The notes under the pieces are model-generated. The model worked only from the letters and a program-made list of their open reading frames with translations. It had not been told where the DNA came from and did not search any database. A stretch of DNA of 64,000 nt from Zygnema cylindricum. Its lineage: Eukaryota; Streptophyta; Zygnematophyceae; Zygnematales; Zygnemataceae. Shown one piece after another: positions 21,649 through 32,355 of the stretch. Made by a program: the position numbers and the translations under genes. The stretch spans positions 279,233-343,232 of the forward strand of contig JBBHKE010000165.1 in assembly GCA_037447655.1 (NCBI GenBank), written 5' to 3'. The stretch's first letter is position 1. Each line of letters starts with the position of its first letter.

Positions 21649-22697
21649 TGTAGAAACTAATGGTTTTATTAGTATTTTCTAGGTCTGAAAAGAAATATAG
21701 AAGTCGAGGCAGTCTATCTCTAACTTCTCTCTCCAACTCTCAAACTTGTCGCAGTCACTGAGAAATTGGAGAGGAAGCTAGAGCCATGGCTACCTTGGCT
21801 ATCCTGAGGTTTACGGGAATTTTATATTAGGGTTTATATATTTAATTAAAATGTATGTGCCGGCGGCAGGATTTGATCCTTGTACCTGCCAGCCGGCAGA
21901 CACAATGTAGCCGGTAGCCTTAGCCGTTTCATCTAGCGGTAGTGTTACCTAGCATATAGTTTGATAATTATTTATATATGTATACAAGCGATAAACCATT
22001 TAACTAGAATTAATTACGGGATACATAGATCCAGTAATATGTAATGTACGACTTACGGTACGGACATAAATCAGTACCGCGCATTTGTTTCGTAAATGAA
22101 ACAAATACCGCGCATGTATTTATTACGGCTACGATTAAAGCCGAAATTAATCGGACGGCCGGGATTAGCGCCGAGATCGCGGAGGAAGATTTCGACGGTT
22201 TGTGGCCATCGCCACATCGGATGACGCGTGGCAAAATTCCGTTGGATTGTGGAAACTCCGGAGATTATGGCACCGAATCCGGATTTGACATGTGTCGACA
22301 TTTTGGCCATGTCGTACAATATCCGTACATAAAGTACACCGGCAGCTGTACTTTTGCGTACGGAACTCAATTCTGATTGGTTCCGTACATCAGTAGATAG
22401 AGTCTGTGAGAGAGATAGGACTTAGAAAAATTAGAAGATAGGACCCTCTCTCCCAGAGAGCTTCTGTACAAAAGGTCAACTTTGACCCTCCATAACTTAC
22501 TGCTCAGGGGAGCAAATTCAGAGATTCTTTTTGCTATCGACTCAGGGGAGTCTTGTCTTCACAGGGGTGAAGTTGGTCAGAGTTTTTGTCTGCCAGGGTG
22601 GCAGTTATTTTTGCTTAAACACAAAGGGGTCAGGATTATCCTAGAGGCTTCTTGGAAGCTGTCCACTCTGAGGACTTATGGAGGTCTCAGAGTTTCA
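21649..22697 (+). repeat. 3' LTR of copia b
   Basis: 1049 bp, seven substitutions and no indels relative to the 5' LTR. It is followed by the AGGAG target copy and then the displaced end of copia a's 5' LTR. Confidence 0.93.
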
Positions 22698-22702
22698 AGG
22701 AG

Positions 22703-22962
22703 ATAGGACCCTCTCTCCCAGAGAGCTTCTGTACAAAAGGTCAACTTTGACCCTTCATAACTTACTGCTCAGGGGAGCAAATTCAGAGATTCTTTTTGCT
22801 ATCGACTCAGGGGAGTCTTGTCTTTACAAGGGTGAAGGTGGTCAGAGTTTTTGTCTGCCAGGGTGGCAGTTATTTTTGCTTAAACACAAAGGGGTCAGGA
22901 TTATCCTAGAGGCTTCTTGGAAGCTGTCCACTCTGAGGACATATGGAGGTCTCAGAGTTTCA
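22703..22962 (+). repeat. 5' LTR of copia a, last part
   Basis: It continues the LTR interrupted at 16248. It starts ataggaccctctctccc and ends GAGTTTCA, followed at once by the primer site of copia a. At first sight it resembles an extra truncated LTR, but the AGGAG duplication shows it is the displaced LTR end. Confidence 0.9.
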
Positions 22963-22977
22963 GGTTATGGGCCCACC
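22963..22977 (+). other. Primer-binding site of copia a
   Basis: GGTTATGGGCCCACC, identical to that of copia b and complementary to the initiator tRNA-Met anticodon arm. It contains the in-frame ATG at 22967-22969. Confidence 0.85.
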
Positions 22978-24436
22978 CTCTAGGGTACCAATATTTAATG
23001 GAACTGGCTTCATATACTGGGAAAGTATGATGATAGGAGCTCTATGCGAAAAAAGGTTTTGGGGGATAGTGAGTGGACGATTGGGGCGTCCATCAAGTCT
23101 TGGAATTCCTCCAGGGTTTAAAGGAAGCAGATTCACCAGGAAAGAGGATTCACCTTCAACGGAGGAAACAAAGGAAGGAGAGGTGGTGGACAAAGGAAAG
23201 GAGAAGGAGGCGACCACACCAATATCAACTGGTTTAGCATTCATGTCACCTATTCCGAGGAACGAGGAAAATGATACTGAAACCTGGGACTTCAACAATA
23301 TGGCGGCAAAGCACTTCATCCTACGCCATCTCACTCAAGGACTTGCATGTCCTCATTTGCAGGTAGAGAGGGCATCCGATCTTTGGATGGCTCTCATAGA
23401 GATGTACCGAAGTGGTACGATTCAGCAACAACAGTTGGCTGATCAGAAAGTTAAGGACTATGTATACAAAGGGGGAAATATGTTGGATTTTTGCAATGAG
23501 CTTGCTACACTCTTCATGGAGCTAGAGAGTGCGGGAAAATTTTTTAGTGAAAAAGAAAAGGTTAACTGTTTACTAATGAAGTTACCTGATGAGTTCGAGA
23601 ACATAGTCAACCGTGTGCAGGACTTGCCGGACTCAAGGTGGATATGGAACTCAGTGGTAGGGATGATTCTCGTTCGAGAGAATACGATTGAGATCCGAAG
23701 GGGAGGAAAGAGTGGCCAAGCCTTGGCAACAGCGACCGATTGGAGGAACAAGGATTCCCGGAAACCAGTCGGAAACTATGGGGGTAGGGAGCAGAAAAAA
23801 CAGGTTGGCGAGTTCGAACCAAGGGCTCCCAAAGGTTTATGTCATTTTTGTAAGAAACCGGGGCACTATATGGCAGAGTGCACCAAGCTAACCGAGCTTC
23901 GGTTAAAGGAGGGGCAGACCGGTGGTACCCCGAGAGGAAAGAAAAAGGCCCTTGTCACACAGGTACTTGAGGCGGAATCCGAGGACGAGGACGATGAGCT
24001 CCTTTTGGATGAGGAGTTGGAGGCGAAAACTGCGGTTGAAATTCCACGAAGGCAGAAATGTGCTTACGGTGGATTGAAAGGTGAAGCAGGCTGGATTATA
24101 GATTCAGGTGCCTCAATGCACATGTGTAAGGATAGACACTTGTTCACTAAGATAAGAAAGATTCCCACCGTAGAGATAGAGTACGGGGATGGGAGGATAG
24201 TCACCACTACTCTTGTAGGATCGGTAGATCTGAAAGTGTTAGTAGAAGGAAAGACATCCATATTAACATTCTCCGATGTATTGTTTATCCTGGAGCTGAA
24301 CAAAAACCTTATCTCTACATGTGTATTAGATGATAAGGGTTTTTTACTAGCACTAGGGAAGGAGTCTTTAGTGCTAGTTTTGAGGAGGATGTCTATTTCA
24401 TTGCTGAGAAAGGTAGCCATGGGATGTTTAGGCTGA
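22967..24436 (+). CDS. gag: Copia a gag-protease
   Basis: Nearly identical to the copia b Gag. The frame is also open from an ATG at 22943 in the LTR (497 codons from there). The zinc knuckle CHFCKKPGHYMAEC and protease motif WIIDSGASMHMC are intact. Unlike copia b, the frame runs on past the T-run near 24333 because a C is missing after it, then reads about 35 unrelated codons before stopping at 24436, overlapping the downstream pol ORF by 13 bases. The in-frame heptamer GGGTTTT at the T-run is a possible slippery site into the -1 pol frame, but a simple deletion is the plainer explanation. Confidence 0.87.
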   Translation: MGPPSRVPIFNGTGFIYWESMMIGALCEKRFWGIVSGRLGRPSSLGIPPGFKGSRFTRKEDSPSTEETKEGEVVDKGKEKEATTPISTGLAFMSPIPRNEENDTETWDFNNMAAKHFILRHLTQGLACPHLQVERASDLWMALIEMYRSGTIQQQQLADQKVKDYVYKGGNMLDFCNELATLFMELESAGKFFSEKEKVNCLLMKLPDEFENIVNRVQDLPDSRWIWNSVVGMILVRENTIEIRRGGKSGQALATATDWRNKDSRKPVGNYGGREQKKQVGEFEPRAPKGLCHFCKKPGHYMAECTKLTELRLKEGQTGGTPRGKKKALVTQVLEAESEDEDDELLLDEELEAKTAVEIPRRQKCAYGGLKGEAGWIIDSGASMHMCKDRHLFTKIRKIPTVEIEYGDGRIVTTTLVGSVDLKVLVEGKTSILTFSDVLFILELNKNLISTCVLDDKGFLLALGKESLVLVLRRMSISLLRKVAMGCLG

Positions 24437-27300
24437 TCTTAAGTAATGAAACGAAGAAACTTTATTATGCTGGTGTTCATGATATTATGATGTGGCATAA
24501 GAGGCTTGGGCATGTGAATCTAGATAAGTTAAGAGAGATGAAAAAGATGGGAGTAGTGGAAGGGATTCAGTTCAGTGAGAGTGATGATATAAGTGATTGT
24601 AGTGGGTGTGCTCAAGGTAAAGCACAAAGATTACCCTTTCCTAAAACAGCCACCTACAAGGGAGAAAAACTTCTAGATCTAGTACACACAGATATTTGGG
24701 GACCGGCTAGAGTGCCCTCACCGGGGGGGAAGAGATTTATGATGACTATAACTGATGATTGGTCTTGGTATTCCCGGGTGTATTTTTTGAAAAACAAGTC
24801 AGAAGCTGAGGACTGTTTTAGACAATATAAAGCATGGAGCGGAGAACTCCATGAAACTCCAATCAAGAGAGTAAGGAGTGACAATGGTGGAGAGTATACT
24901 TCAAACCAGTTTGAGGATTTTCTGAGGGAAGATGGGGTCCAACACCAAAAGACAGTTCCAGAAAATCCTGAACAGAATTGGGTAGCTGAAAGGTTAAATA
25001 GAACACTAAGTGATAGTGCTAGAAGTATGTTGTCGGATAAAAAGATAGGAAAAAGGTTTTGGGCAGAAGCAATGAACTGTGCTAATTACCTCAAGAATAG
25101 AGTTCTTACTTCAGCTATAAGAGATCAAACACCTTATGAGAGATGGACAGGCCGGAAACCAGACATATCTCACTTAAAGGTTTTCGGCAATCAAGTATTC
25201 AGTCTAGATACTGATCGGTCCAATTGGAAGCTAGATCCTAAAGGAAAACCGGGATACTTATTAGGATATGATGAGGATGTTAAAGGATATAGAGTTTATG
25301 ATCTAAAAAGGGAAGATATAATCATAGTAAAGCATGTAGTAGTTATGGATGAAGGAAAATCTGTGGATCCCTTCAAATATACGAAGCCAGTAAAAATCAG
25401 ATTTGAGTCAGAAAATTCCGATGACTTTGAGCTTCCTAACTATCCATGTTTTAGAGAAGATTACATTCTTGCAGGTACAAATCAGACCGAAAAGGACTCC
25501 GCTGTGGAAACTCTAGTGACAACTCTACCCGAAGCGGAAGACGTGGTGGAAATTGATTCGGAATCAAGGGATAGGGGAGAAGCCGAGTTTGTTCGAAAGA
25601 ATCCACGAGAACCATCTATTCCGGCCTCAGATTTTGAAGGGGGGAGGAGAAGTAGCAAAAGACTGCAAGAAAAACAGGTTAATAACAAGGTAACTAAACT
25701 ATCTCATCAAGATGAACCTCAAACTTATGGAGAGGCGATGACTTGTCCAGAAAGAAATCGGTGGAAGACAGCCATCAATGAAGAGATGGCCTCAATTATG
25801 GCAGCCGATACTTGGGAGCTGGTGGATTGTCCACCAAACCGAAAACCAATCGGTTGTAAGTGGGTTTTCAAACTAAAACTGAACGCGGATAACACAATCG
25901 AGCGCTACAAGGCCCGACTAGTGGCAAAGGGATTTACACAAAAGGAAGGAATTGACTACGAGGAAACCTTTGCCCCGGTGGTCAGATTTCCCTCCGTCCG
26001 CATACTTCTCAGCTTGGCAGCGGCGGAAGACATGGAAGTGCACCAGATGGACATCAAAACAACCTTTTTGCATGGAGAATTGGAAGAGGAGATCTTCATG
26101 CGACAACCCGAAGGGTTTGTGGAAGAAGGAGAGGAGAGTAAGGTATGCCGGCTGATTAAATCTCTTTATGGTTTGAAACAGGCGCCTCGACAGTGGAATA
26201 AGAAGCTTGATGAGTTTCTTACCGGTCTGGGATATATCCGGATCAGCTCAGATCACTCAATCTATGTTTTCGAAGATGAGGAAGGTTTTATATTTATTGC
26301 AGTTTATGTTGATGATTTGCTTGTTTTAAGTAAATCAATGGAAAAAATTAATAAACTGAAAACCGATCTTAAGGGGAGATTTGAAATGAAGGATATGGGA
26401 GAAGCAAAATATATTTTGGGAATTGAAGTAGAGAGAGACCGAAAAAGAAAAATTATAAGATTGACTCAAAAGGAAGCAATAGGGAACATTCTTGAAAAAT
26501 TTCAAATGGATAAAGCTAATAGTTGTACAACTCCAATGGAATTGAAGAAGGGAAGTGAGGGGAGTGAGGAACAAGGAGTCATAGTCTTAGACGAGGAATT
26601 ATCTCCTGAAGTACAGAAGTTCATGCAGACTATTCCTTACAGGCAAGTAGTGGGAAGTCTAATCTATTTTATGAATTGTACCCGGCCGGATTTAGCTGCA
26701 GCTGTAGGAGTGCTGAGTAGAAGTCTAAATGCTCCCACTAAGAAGGATTGGGAGGCAGCTAAGAGAGTTTTTAGATACTTGATAGGAACTAGGGATCTAT
26801 GGTTGCATTTGGGTGGGGAGAATACTGACATCACTACTTGGAGTGATGCTAGTTATGGTGATGCTCTGATGAGGAGATACACTTCTGGATATGTATTATA
26901 TGTGGGTGATGGGGCTTGCTGTTGGAGTAACAAACAGCAAAAGGTTATTGCTCAGTCCACCATGGAGGCTGAGTATATGGCCTCTTGCTCTGCTGTAAAA
27001 GAATTGATGTGGGTCAAGTCTTTACTTGGTGAACTTGGTCATCTTAAGAGTGGTGTGCAGAAAATATTTTGTGATAATCAAGTAGCAATCGCTATTTCTG
27101 CCAATCCTAAACATCATTTTAAAGCTAAACACATGGACATTAGACTCAGCTTTGTTAGAGAGAAAGTAGAAAATAAAATAATCAGTTTAGAGTACGGACC
27201 AGATAGTGAGATGGTAGCAGATATGATGACCAAACCTGTGCCTTCCCCTAAGCTAATTTTCTGCAGGGAGAAGTGTGGTCTGAAATTAAAGATTGACTAG
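24424..27300 (+). CDS. pol: Copia a integrase-reverse transcriptase-RNase H
   Basis: 958 residues from the first ATG, colinear with copia b pol and without stops. The integrase zinc site and D-D-35-E residues are present, but the glycine just before the VAERLN catalytic segment is tryptophan here (EQNWVAERLN), which may weaken integrase. YVDDLLVL and the RNase H acids are intact. Further substitutions against copia b are scattered. It ends 14 bp before the 3' LTR at 27315. Confidence 0.9.
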   Translation: MFRLILSNETKKLYYAGVHDIMMWHKRLGHVNLDKLREMKKMGVVEGIQFSESDDISDCSGCAQGKAQRLPFPKTATYKGEKLLDLVHTDIWGPARVPSPGGKRFMMTITDDWSWYSRVYFLKNKSEAEDCFRQYKAWSGELHETPIKRVRSDNGGEYTSNQFEDFLREDGVQHQKTVPENPEQNWVAERLNRTLSDSARSMLSDKKIGKRFWAEAMNCANYLKNRVLTSAIRDQTPYERWTGRKPDISHLKVFGNQVFSLDTDRSNWKLDPKGKPGYLLGYDEDVKGYRVYDLKREDIIIVKHVVVMDEGKSVDPFKYTKPVKIRFESENSDDFELPNYPCFREDYILAGTNQTEKDSAVETLVTTLPEAEDVVEIDSESRDRGEAEFVRKNPREPSIPASDFEGGRRSSKRLQEKQVNNKVTKLSHQDEPQTYGEAMTCPERNRWKTAINEEMASIMAADTWELVDCPPNRKPIGCKWVFKLKLNADNTIERYKARLVAKGFTQKEGIDYEETFAPVVRFPSVRILLSLAAAEDMEVHQMDIKTTFLHGELEEEIFMRQPEGFVEEGEESKVCRLIKSLYGLKQAPRQWNKKLDEFLTGLGYIRISSDHSIYVFEDEEGFIFIAVYVDDLLVLSKSMEKINKLKTDLKGRFEMKDMGEAKYILGIEVERDRKRKIIRLTQKEAIGNILEKFQMDKANSCTTPMELKKGSEGSEEQGVIVLDEELSPEVQKFMQTIPYRQVVGSLIYFMNCTRPDLAAAVGVLSRSLNAPTKKDWEAAKRVFRYLIGTRDLWLHLGGENTDITTWSDASYGDALMRRYTSGYVLYVGDGACCWSNKQQKVIAQSTMEAEYMASCSAVKELMWVKSLLGELGHLKSGVQKIFCDNQVAIAISANPKHHFKAKHMDIRLSFVREKVENKIISLEYGPDSEMVADMMTKPVPSPKLIFCREKCGLKLKID

Positions 27301-27314
27301 AAAAATAAGGGGAG

Positions 27315-28362
27315 TGTAGAAACTAATGGTTTTAAAGTATTTTCTAGGTCTGAATAGAAATAAAGAAGCTGAGGCAGTCTACCTCTAACTTCTCTCTCCA
27401 ACTCTCAAACTTGTCGCAGTCACTGAGAAATTGGAGAGGAAGCTAGAGCCATGGCTACCTAGGCTATCCTGAGGTTTACGGGAAATTTATACTAGTTTAG
27501 GGATTATATACTAAAAGGGATATGCCGGCCACAGGATTTGATCCTGGTACCTGCCGGCCGTCAGATAGTAGATAGCCGGTAGCCTTAGCCGTTAGGTCTA
27601 GAAGTAGTCTTACGTAATATATAGTACGATATTAATTTAAACATTAATACGTAGGTTAAATCATTTAACTGTAACTGTGTACGGTTTACATAGATCCGGT
27701 AATGTATAATTACAGAATACGGTACATGCACAAATCAATACTGCGCATTTTATTTCGTAAGTGAAACGAATACCGCGCATGTATTTATTACGGCTACGAT
27801 TAAATTAGATTCTAATCGGACGGCCGGAATTAGCGCCGAGATCGCGGAAGAAGATTTCGGCGGTTTGTGGTCATCGCCACATCGGATGACGCGTGGCGAA
27901 ATTACATTGGATCGTGGAATCTCCGGAGATTATGGCACCGAATCCGGATATGACATGTGTCGACATTTGGGACATGTCGTACAATGTTCGTACATAAAGT
28001 ACACCAGCAGATGTACTTTTGCGTACGGAACTGTATTCTGATTGGTTCCGTACATCAGTAGATAGAGTCTGTGAGAGAGATAGGACTTAGAAAAATTAGG
28101 AGATAGGACCCTCTCTCCCAGAGAGCTTCTGTACAAAAGGTCAACTTTGACCCTTCATAACTTACTGCTCAGGGGAGCAAATTCAGAGATTCTTTTTGCT
28201 ATCGACTCAGGGGAGTCTTGTCTTCACAGGGGTGAAGGTGGTCAGAGTTTTTGTCTGCCAGGGTGGCAGTTATTTTTGCTTAAACACAAAGGGGTCAGGA
28301 TTATCCTAGAGGCTTCTTGGAAGCTGTCCACTCTGAGGACTTATGGAGGTCTCAGAGTTTCA
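27315..28362 (+). repeat. 3' LTR of copia a
   Basis: 1048 bp from TGTAGAAACT to GAGTTTCA, preceded by the purine tract AAGGGGAG. It retains the undisturbed sequence attaggagatagg into which copia b inserted in the other LTR. AGTTC follows at 28363-28367, and then copia A resumes. Confidence 0.92.
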
Positions 28363-28367
28363 AGTTC

Positions 28368-30736
28368 AACACCAAAAAACTGTAGCATATAACCCGGAAA
28401 AAAATGGGGTAGCTGAAAGATTGAACCGAACACTAGAAGATTGTGTGTGTAGTATGTTGGCTGACAAGAAAATAGGAAAGAGATTTTGGGCATAAGCCAT
28501 AAACTGTGCAAACTACATAAAGAATAGAGTCCTTACCTCAACCTTCAAGGGAATGACACCTTATGAGAGATGGGTTGGAAGGAAACCAAATATCTCACAC
28601 CTTAAAGTATTTGGTAGCCAAGTTTACAGTCTTGATACGGATAAGAAAGTCTGGAAACTAGAGGCTAAGGGCAAACCTGGATACTCTATACGATATGATG
28701 AGGATGTTAAGGGATATAGAGTCTATGACTTAGCAAAACAAGATATTATTCTAGTCAAACACCTAGTTTTCATGGATGAGAGAAAGTCATTTGACCCTTT
28801 CAAATATACCAAAAAGATAAAAATCCGCTTTGAGTCTGAAAGCGAGGAGAGTCCTGTCTTTCCCGAAAAAAACACGAGTGAAACAGTGATTGCAGATTCA
28901 GGGGAGATCCAAGATACACGAGATCTACCAGACTCCTCACATATTCCTATAGACTTCGAGGAGACAAAAGAGATGGAACTAGAACCGGATCCCATAAATA
29001 GGGTAGACGATGAGACGGTAAGGAGAAACTCGAGACTTCCTTCCATTCCAACTTTAGAGTTCGAGGGAGGAAGGAGCATCAAAAGGATATAAGAGAGACA
29101 GGCTGCTCATAAGGTAACTAAGCTATCTCATCTTGATGAGCCTCAGTCATACTTGGAGGTAGTGAACAGCCCAGAAAAAGACAGATGGATTAGAGCCATA
29201 AATGATGAGATGACTTCCATCATGGAAGCAAATACCTGGGAACTAGCGGATTGTCCTTCAAACAGAAAACCTATTGGCTGTAAATAGGTATTTAAACTAA
29301 AACTGAACCCAGATAATACCATTGAGAGATATAATGCTCAATTGGTAGCGAAGGGGTTCACTCAAAAAGAGGGGATTGACTATGAGAAGACCTTTGCTCT
29401 AGTTGTTCGGTTCCCATCAGTAAGGATTCTCCTCAGTCTGGCAGCAGCGGAAGACATGGAAATACACCAGATGGACATTAAGATAGCTTTTCTTAATGGT
29501 GAGTTAGAGGAAGAAATTTTCATGAGGCAACCCGAGGGGTTCGCGGAGGAAGGAGAAGAGAGCAAAGTTTGTATGCTCATAAAGTCCTTATATGGACTAA
29601 AGCAGGCTCCCCGACAGTGGAATAAGAAACAAGATGAGTTTCTCACCGGTTTGGGATATATCCGGATCAGCTCTAACCATTCTATCTATATGTTTGAAGA
29701 TGAGAATAGTGTCAATTTTATTGCAATCTATGTGGATTATCTGCTTGTGCTCAATAAGTCTTTGGAAAAGAACAATAGGCTAAAGAAAGATCTTAGAAGC
29801 GAATTTGATATGAAAGATTTAGGTGAGGCAAGATATATTTTGGGGATCCAAATGGAGAGAGATAAAGGAAAAAGGATTATCAGACTAACTAAGAAAGAAA
29901 CAATAGGTAATATGCTTGAGAAATTCAATATGGAAAAGGCTAACAGTTCTACCACTCCCATGGACTTGAAAAAAGTAAGTGATGGGAGGGTAGAAGGAGG
30001 ATTGATGACCTTAGATGATCAGATAAGTCCAGACGAGAAAGAGTTTATGAAGTCTATCCCTTATAGACAAGTCGTAGGAAGTTTGATCTATTTAATGAAT
30101 TGAACCAGGCCGGACATAGTGGCTACAGGTTGAGTACTCACTAGGAGTCTTAATGATCCTAGGAAGAGAGACTGGGAGGCAGCCAAGAGAGTCATGAGGT
30201 ATCTCGTGGGAACCAGAGAGTTATGGTTGTATTTGGGAGGGGAGCACAATGACATCACTACTTGGAGTGATGCCAGTTATGGGGACGCACCTATGAGAAG
30301 ATGCACTTCTGGGTATGTGTTCTATGTGGGGGAAGATGCTTGCTGATGGAGCAGTAAGCAACAAAACGTGGTTGCTCAGTCTATTATGGAGGCTAAGTAT
30401 ATGACCTCTTGTTCTGCTGTGAAAAAGTTGATGTGGGTCAAGTCTTTATTGCGAGAAATGGGTATATCAAGAAGGGGGTGCATGAAGTGTTTTGTGATAA
30501 TCAAGTTGCCATTGCAATTGCAGCTAATCGAAAACATCATTTCAAAGCTAAGCATATGGACATAAGGTTAAGTTTTGTGAGAGAAAAAGTTGAGGATAAG
30601 ATTGTGAATCTTGTATATAAATCAGATGAGGAAATGGTGGCTGATATGATGACTAAACTAGTGCCTTTTCCCAAGTTAAAATATTGAAGGGAAAAGTGTG
30701 GACTGAAGTTAAAGTTAGACTAGAAAATAAGGGGAG
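28368..30736 (+). pseudogene. Copia A, right part: integrase-RT-RNase H remnant
   Basis: It resumes exactly where 15460 stops, inside integrase: the next words encode QHQKTVAYNPEKNGVAERLN. Then follow the PYERW...HLKVFG segment (28553-28680), RT (VAKGFTQKEGIDYE near 29345, YVDYLLVL near 29728 in place of YVDD), and RNase H (TTWSDASYGDAPMRRC near 30258). Stops include TAA near 28494, TAG near 29285, TGA near 30102 and TGA near 30346; frames shift at least twice. It is protein-similar to copia a and b but clearly older and dead. Confidence 0.87.
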
Positions 30737-31750
30737 TGTTATTTTTTTTTTATTTATATGGTATTTTCTAGGTCTAAATAGTTCAGTACAAATAGGAAAA
30801 GAAAAAGACGGAGAGCCTGCCTCCACCTCCTCTCTCCACCCACCATACTTGTTGTAGTCACTGAGGAATAGAGAGGGTGGTTGAGCCATGGCTGTCCTAG
30901 CTCAGCATGCAGGACTAAAGAGTGACTTATGTCACTCTTAACAAAAGGTTGAGTCCGACAGGACTCGAACCTTTGACCTACAGAACCCGGCGTAGCCGTT
31001 AGCTCTAACCAATCTGTCGTAGAAGTCTGTTATGACACATTAGATTTGATAATTATATAAACAGTGTTAAGACCATGAATTCGATTAATGGAATGAGAAA
31101 TGAAAGAACATAGAACCAAGTGTTATATAGTGCGAACATTATCTCGCACGAAACAAATGAATCAGACATTTGTTTCGATGGTCGGCATTTAATCTCGGAT
31201 TAAATCCGACGGCGTATATCACTGTCAAGATCGCGGAATGGTCACTTTGGCGTTTATAGACGTGGCATGACGTGGCGCCACGTGGAGGGATAACATTTGG
31301 TCGCAAGAATTCTGGGGAACATAAAGACGAGTTAAAAGTGGACACGCGTCCACTCAATGGCCTTGCCGTACACAGGCCGTAGAGAAAGTACATCGGTCGT
31401 AGTACCTTTTTGTACCCTACAGTTATTTGATTGGTTCGTACGCTAGTAGATAGGGGTTGTGAGAGGAGTTTAGGACTTAGAGAATTTGGTAGGTAGTGAC
31501 CTCTCTCCCTTTGAGAGTTTGTATAAACTTGGCATCTTTGCCACCTCATAACAAATCGGTTGGTTGGCCGTTTTCAGTGATTTTTTTTGTTACGGACTCA
31601 GGGGAGTCTAGGCTGCACGAGGTGGAGTTAGACTTTAGTTTGCCTCCTTGGGCAGCAGTGGTTGTGGCTTGAAGTGGGTTAGTTAAAAAATATTTAGAGG
31701 CTTCCTGAATTTTGTAGTCCAATGGAGGACACATAATTGCATTCCATTCA
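30737..31750 (+). repeat. 3' LTR of copia A (right edge approximate)
   Basis: It follows the purine tract AAGGGGAG and starts TGTTATTTTT. Internal similarity to the copia a/b LTRs is visible (gtattttctaggtct, gacctctctccc, ggactcaggggagtct, aggcttc). I cannot fix the right edge; a candidate CA end lies near 31750. The 5' partner LTR is not in the window. Confidence 0.65.
30957..31027 (-). other. tRNA-like segment inside the copia A LTR (antisense)
   Basis: Read on the minus strand, it contains a perfect tRNA B-box GGTTCGAGTCC and, about 45 nt upstream, the D-arm-like GATTGGTTAGAGC. No good acceptor stem is visible, so it is probably tRNA-derived and not a working tRNA gene. Weaker versions lie at matching places in the LTRs of copia a, b and c, always antisense to the element. 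Confidence 0.5.
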
Positions 31751-31895
31751 GCGACGAGGCAGTCTCTGCTTTGTCGGAGATGACGATGAAGCAATTTTGG
31801 CGTTAGATTTCCATTCAGTGACGAGGCAGTCTCTGCTTTGTAGGAGATGACGATAAAATTGTTTCGCCGTTGGATTTCTATCTAGCGAAGAGAGA
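31740..31895. repeat. Two and a half tandem copies of a 66-70 bp unit
   Basis: The unit beginning attccattcagcgacgaggc repeats near 31740 and 31808, with a shorter third start near 31875. It includes gcagtctctgctttgt and ggagatgacgat. It may belong to the 3' end of the LTR or to the flank. Confidence 0.6.
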
Positions 31896-31899
31896 GTCT

Positions 31900-32355
31900 C
31901 GCCCGTGAAAGGGCAACCATTGAATATGGTGGTGAATATGCTGTTTCAGAAACTAGCAACTTATCAAATTTCTCGATAGATGTTGAACTATCGATGATGC
32001 GTACTCGTCGCTGGTTACTTTAGGATGTACAAGGCAAAAATATATATAGATCCATACTACACGCACACTGAAATTCCGAAAACCACCTTAACAACATCTC
32101 AAGGTAAATTCACGAGAATTTCTTTATATAGATCCAATTCCACATTATACAAAACATGTAAACTTGAGAAAAAACGAAATTGTATTATCCCATATAAAAC
32201 CATACACACATATCAAATCTGGTTTGTCCTATAAAGTTAATTAATTTTAAACTTTATGAACTGTCTACATTTATGTGCCACAAGTATCACTACCATTCCC
32301 ACTCTATAATTAAACTACTATTCCCACACTAAGATTTAAAAAAAAAAAAACGTAG
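31900..32355. other. Intergenic, nothing recognised
   Basis: AT-rich sequence between the copia A LTR and the 3' end of the transposase remnant. An A-run at about 32337-32350 lies just downstream of the transposase stop and may be part of its 3' flank. Confidence 0.45.

Larger units (their letters stand above)
16249..22697 (+). mobile_element. Copia b: young complete Ty1/copia retrotransposon
   Basis: The 6449-bp element has two 1049-bp LTRs (16249-17297 and 21649-22697) that differ at seven positions by my base-by-base comparison. Target duplications are AGGAG at 16244-16248 and 22698-22702. Domain order is gag, protease, integrase, RT, RNase H, which defines Ty1/copia. A half-tRNA primer site follows the 5' LTR and a purine tract precedes the 3' LTR. 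One small indel near 18655 separates gag-protease from the rest; otherwise the frames are open. It sits inside the 5' LTR of copia a. Confidence 0.93.
15461..28362 (+). mobile_element. Copia a: complete LTR retrotransposon carrying copia b
   Basis: The LTR starts TGTAGAAACT and ends GAGTTTCA. The 5' LTR is in two pieces (15461-16248 and 22703-22962) because copia b inserted into it; the 3' LTR is 27315-28362. The whole is flanked by AGTTC at 15456-15460 and 28363-28367. After removing copia b and one AGGAG copy, the element is about 6.45 kb and the 5' LTR is 1048 bp, equal to the 3' LTR. I count about 18 differences between its LTRs, more than between those of copia b, which agrees with the nesting order. 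It encodes gag-protease and integrase-RT-RNase H. Confidence 0.9.

Noticed and set aside
22698-22962. A third, 5'-truncated LTR or an R-U5 cDNA joined behind copia b
   Set aside because: The AGGAG duplication at 16244 and 22698, and the intact order in the 27315 LTR, show that it is the displaced end of copia a's own 5' LTR.
30957-31027. A functional tRNA gene
   Set aside because: A and B boxes are visible, but I could not form a proper acceptor stem or a normal seven-base anticodon loop.
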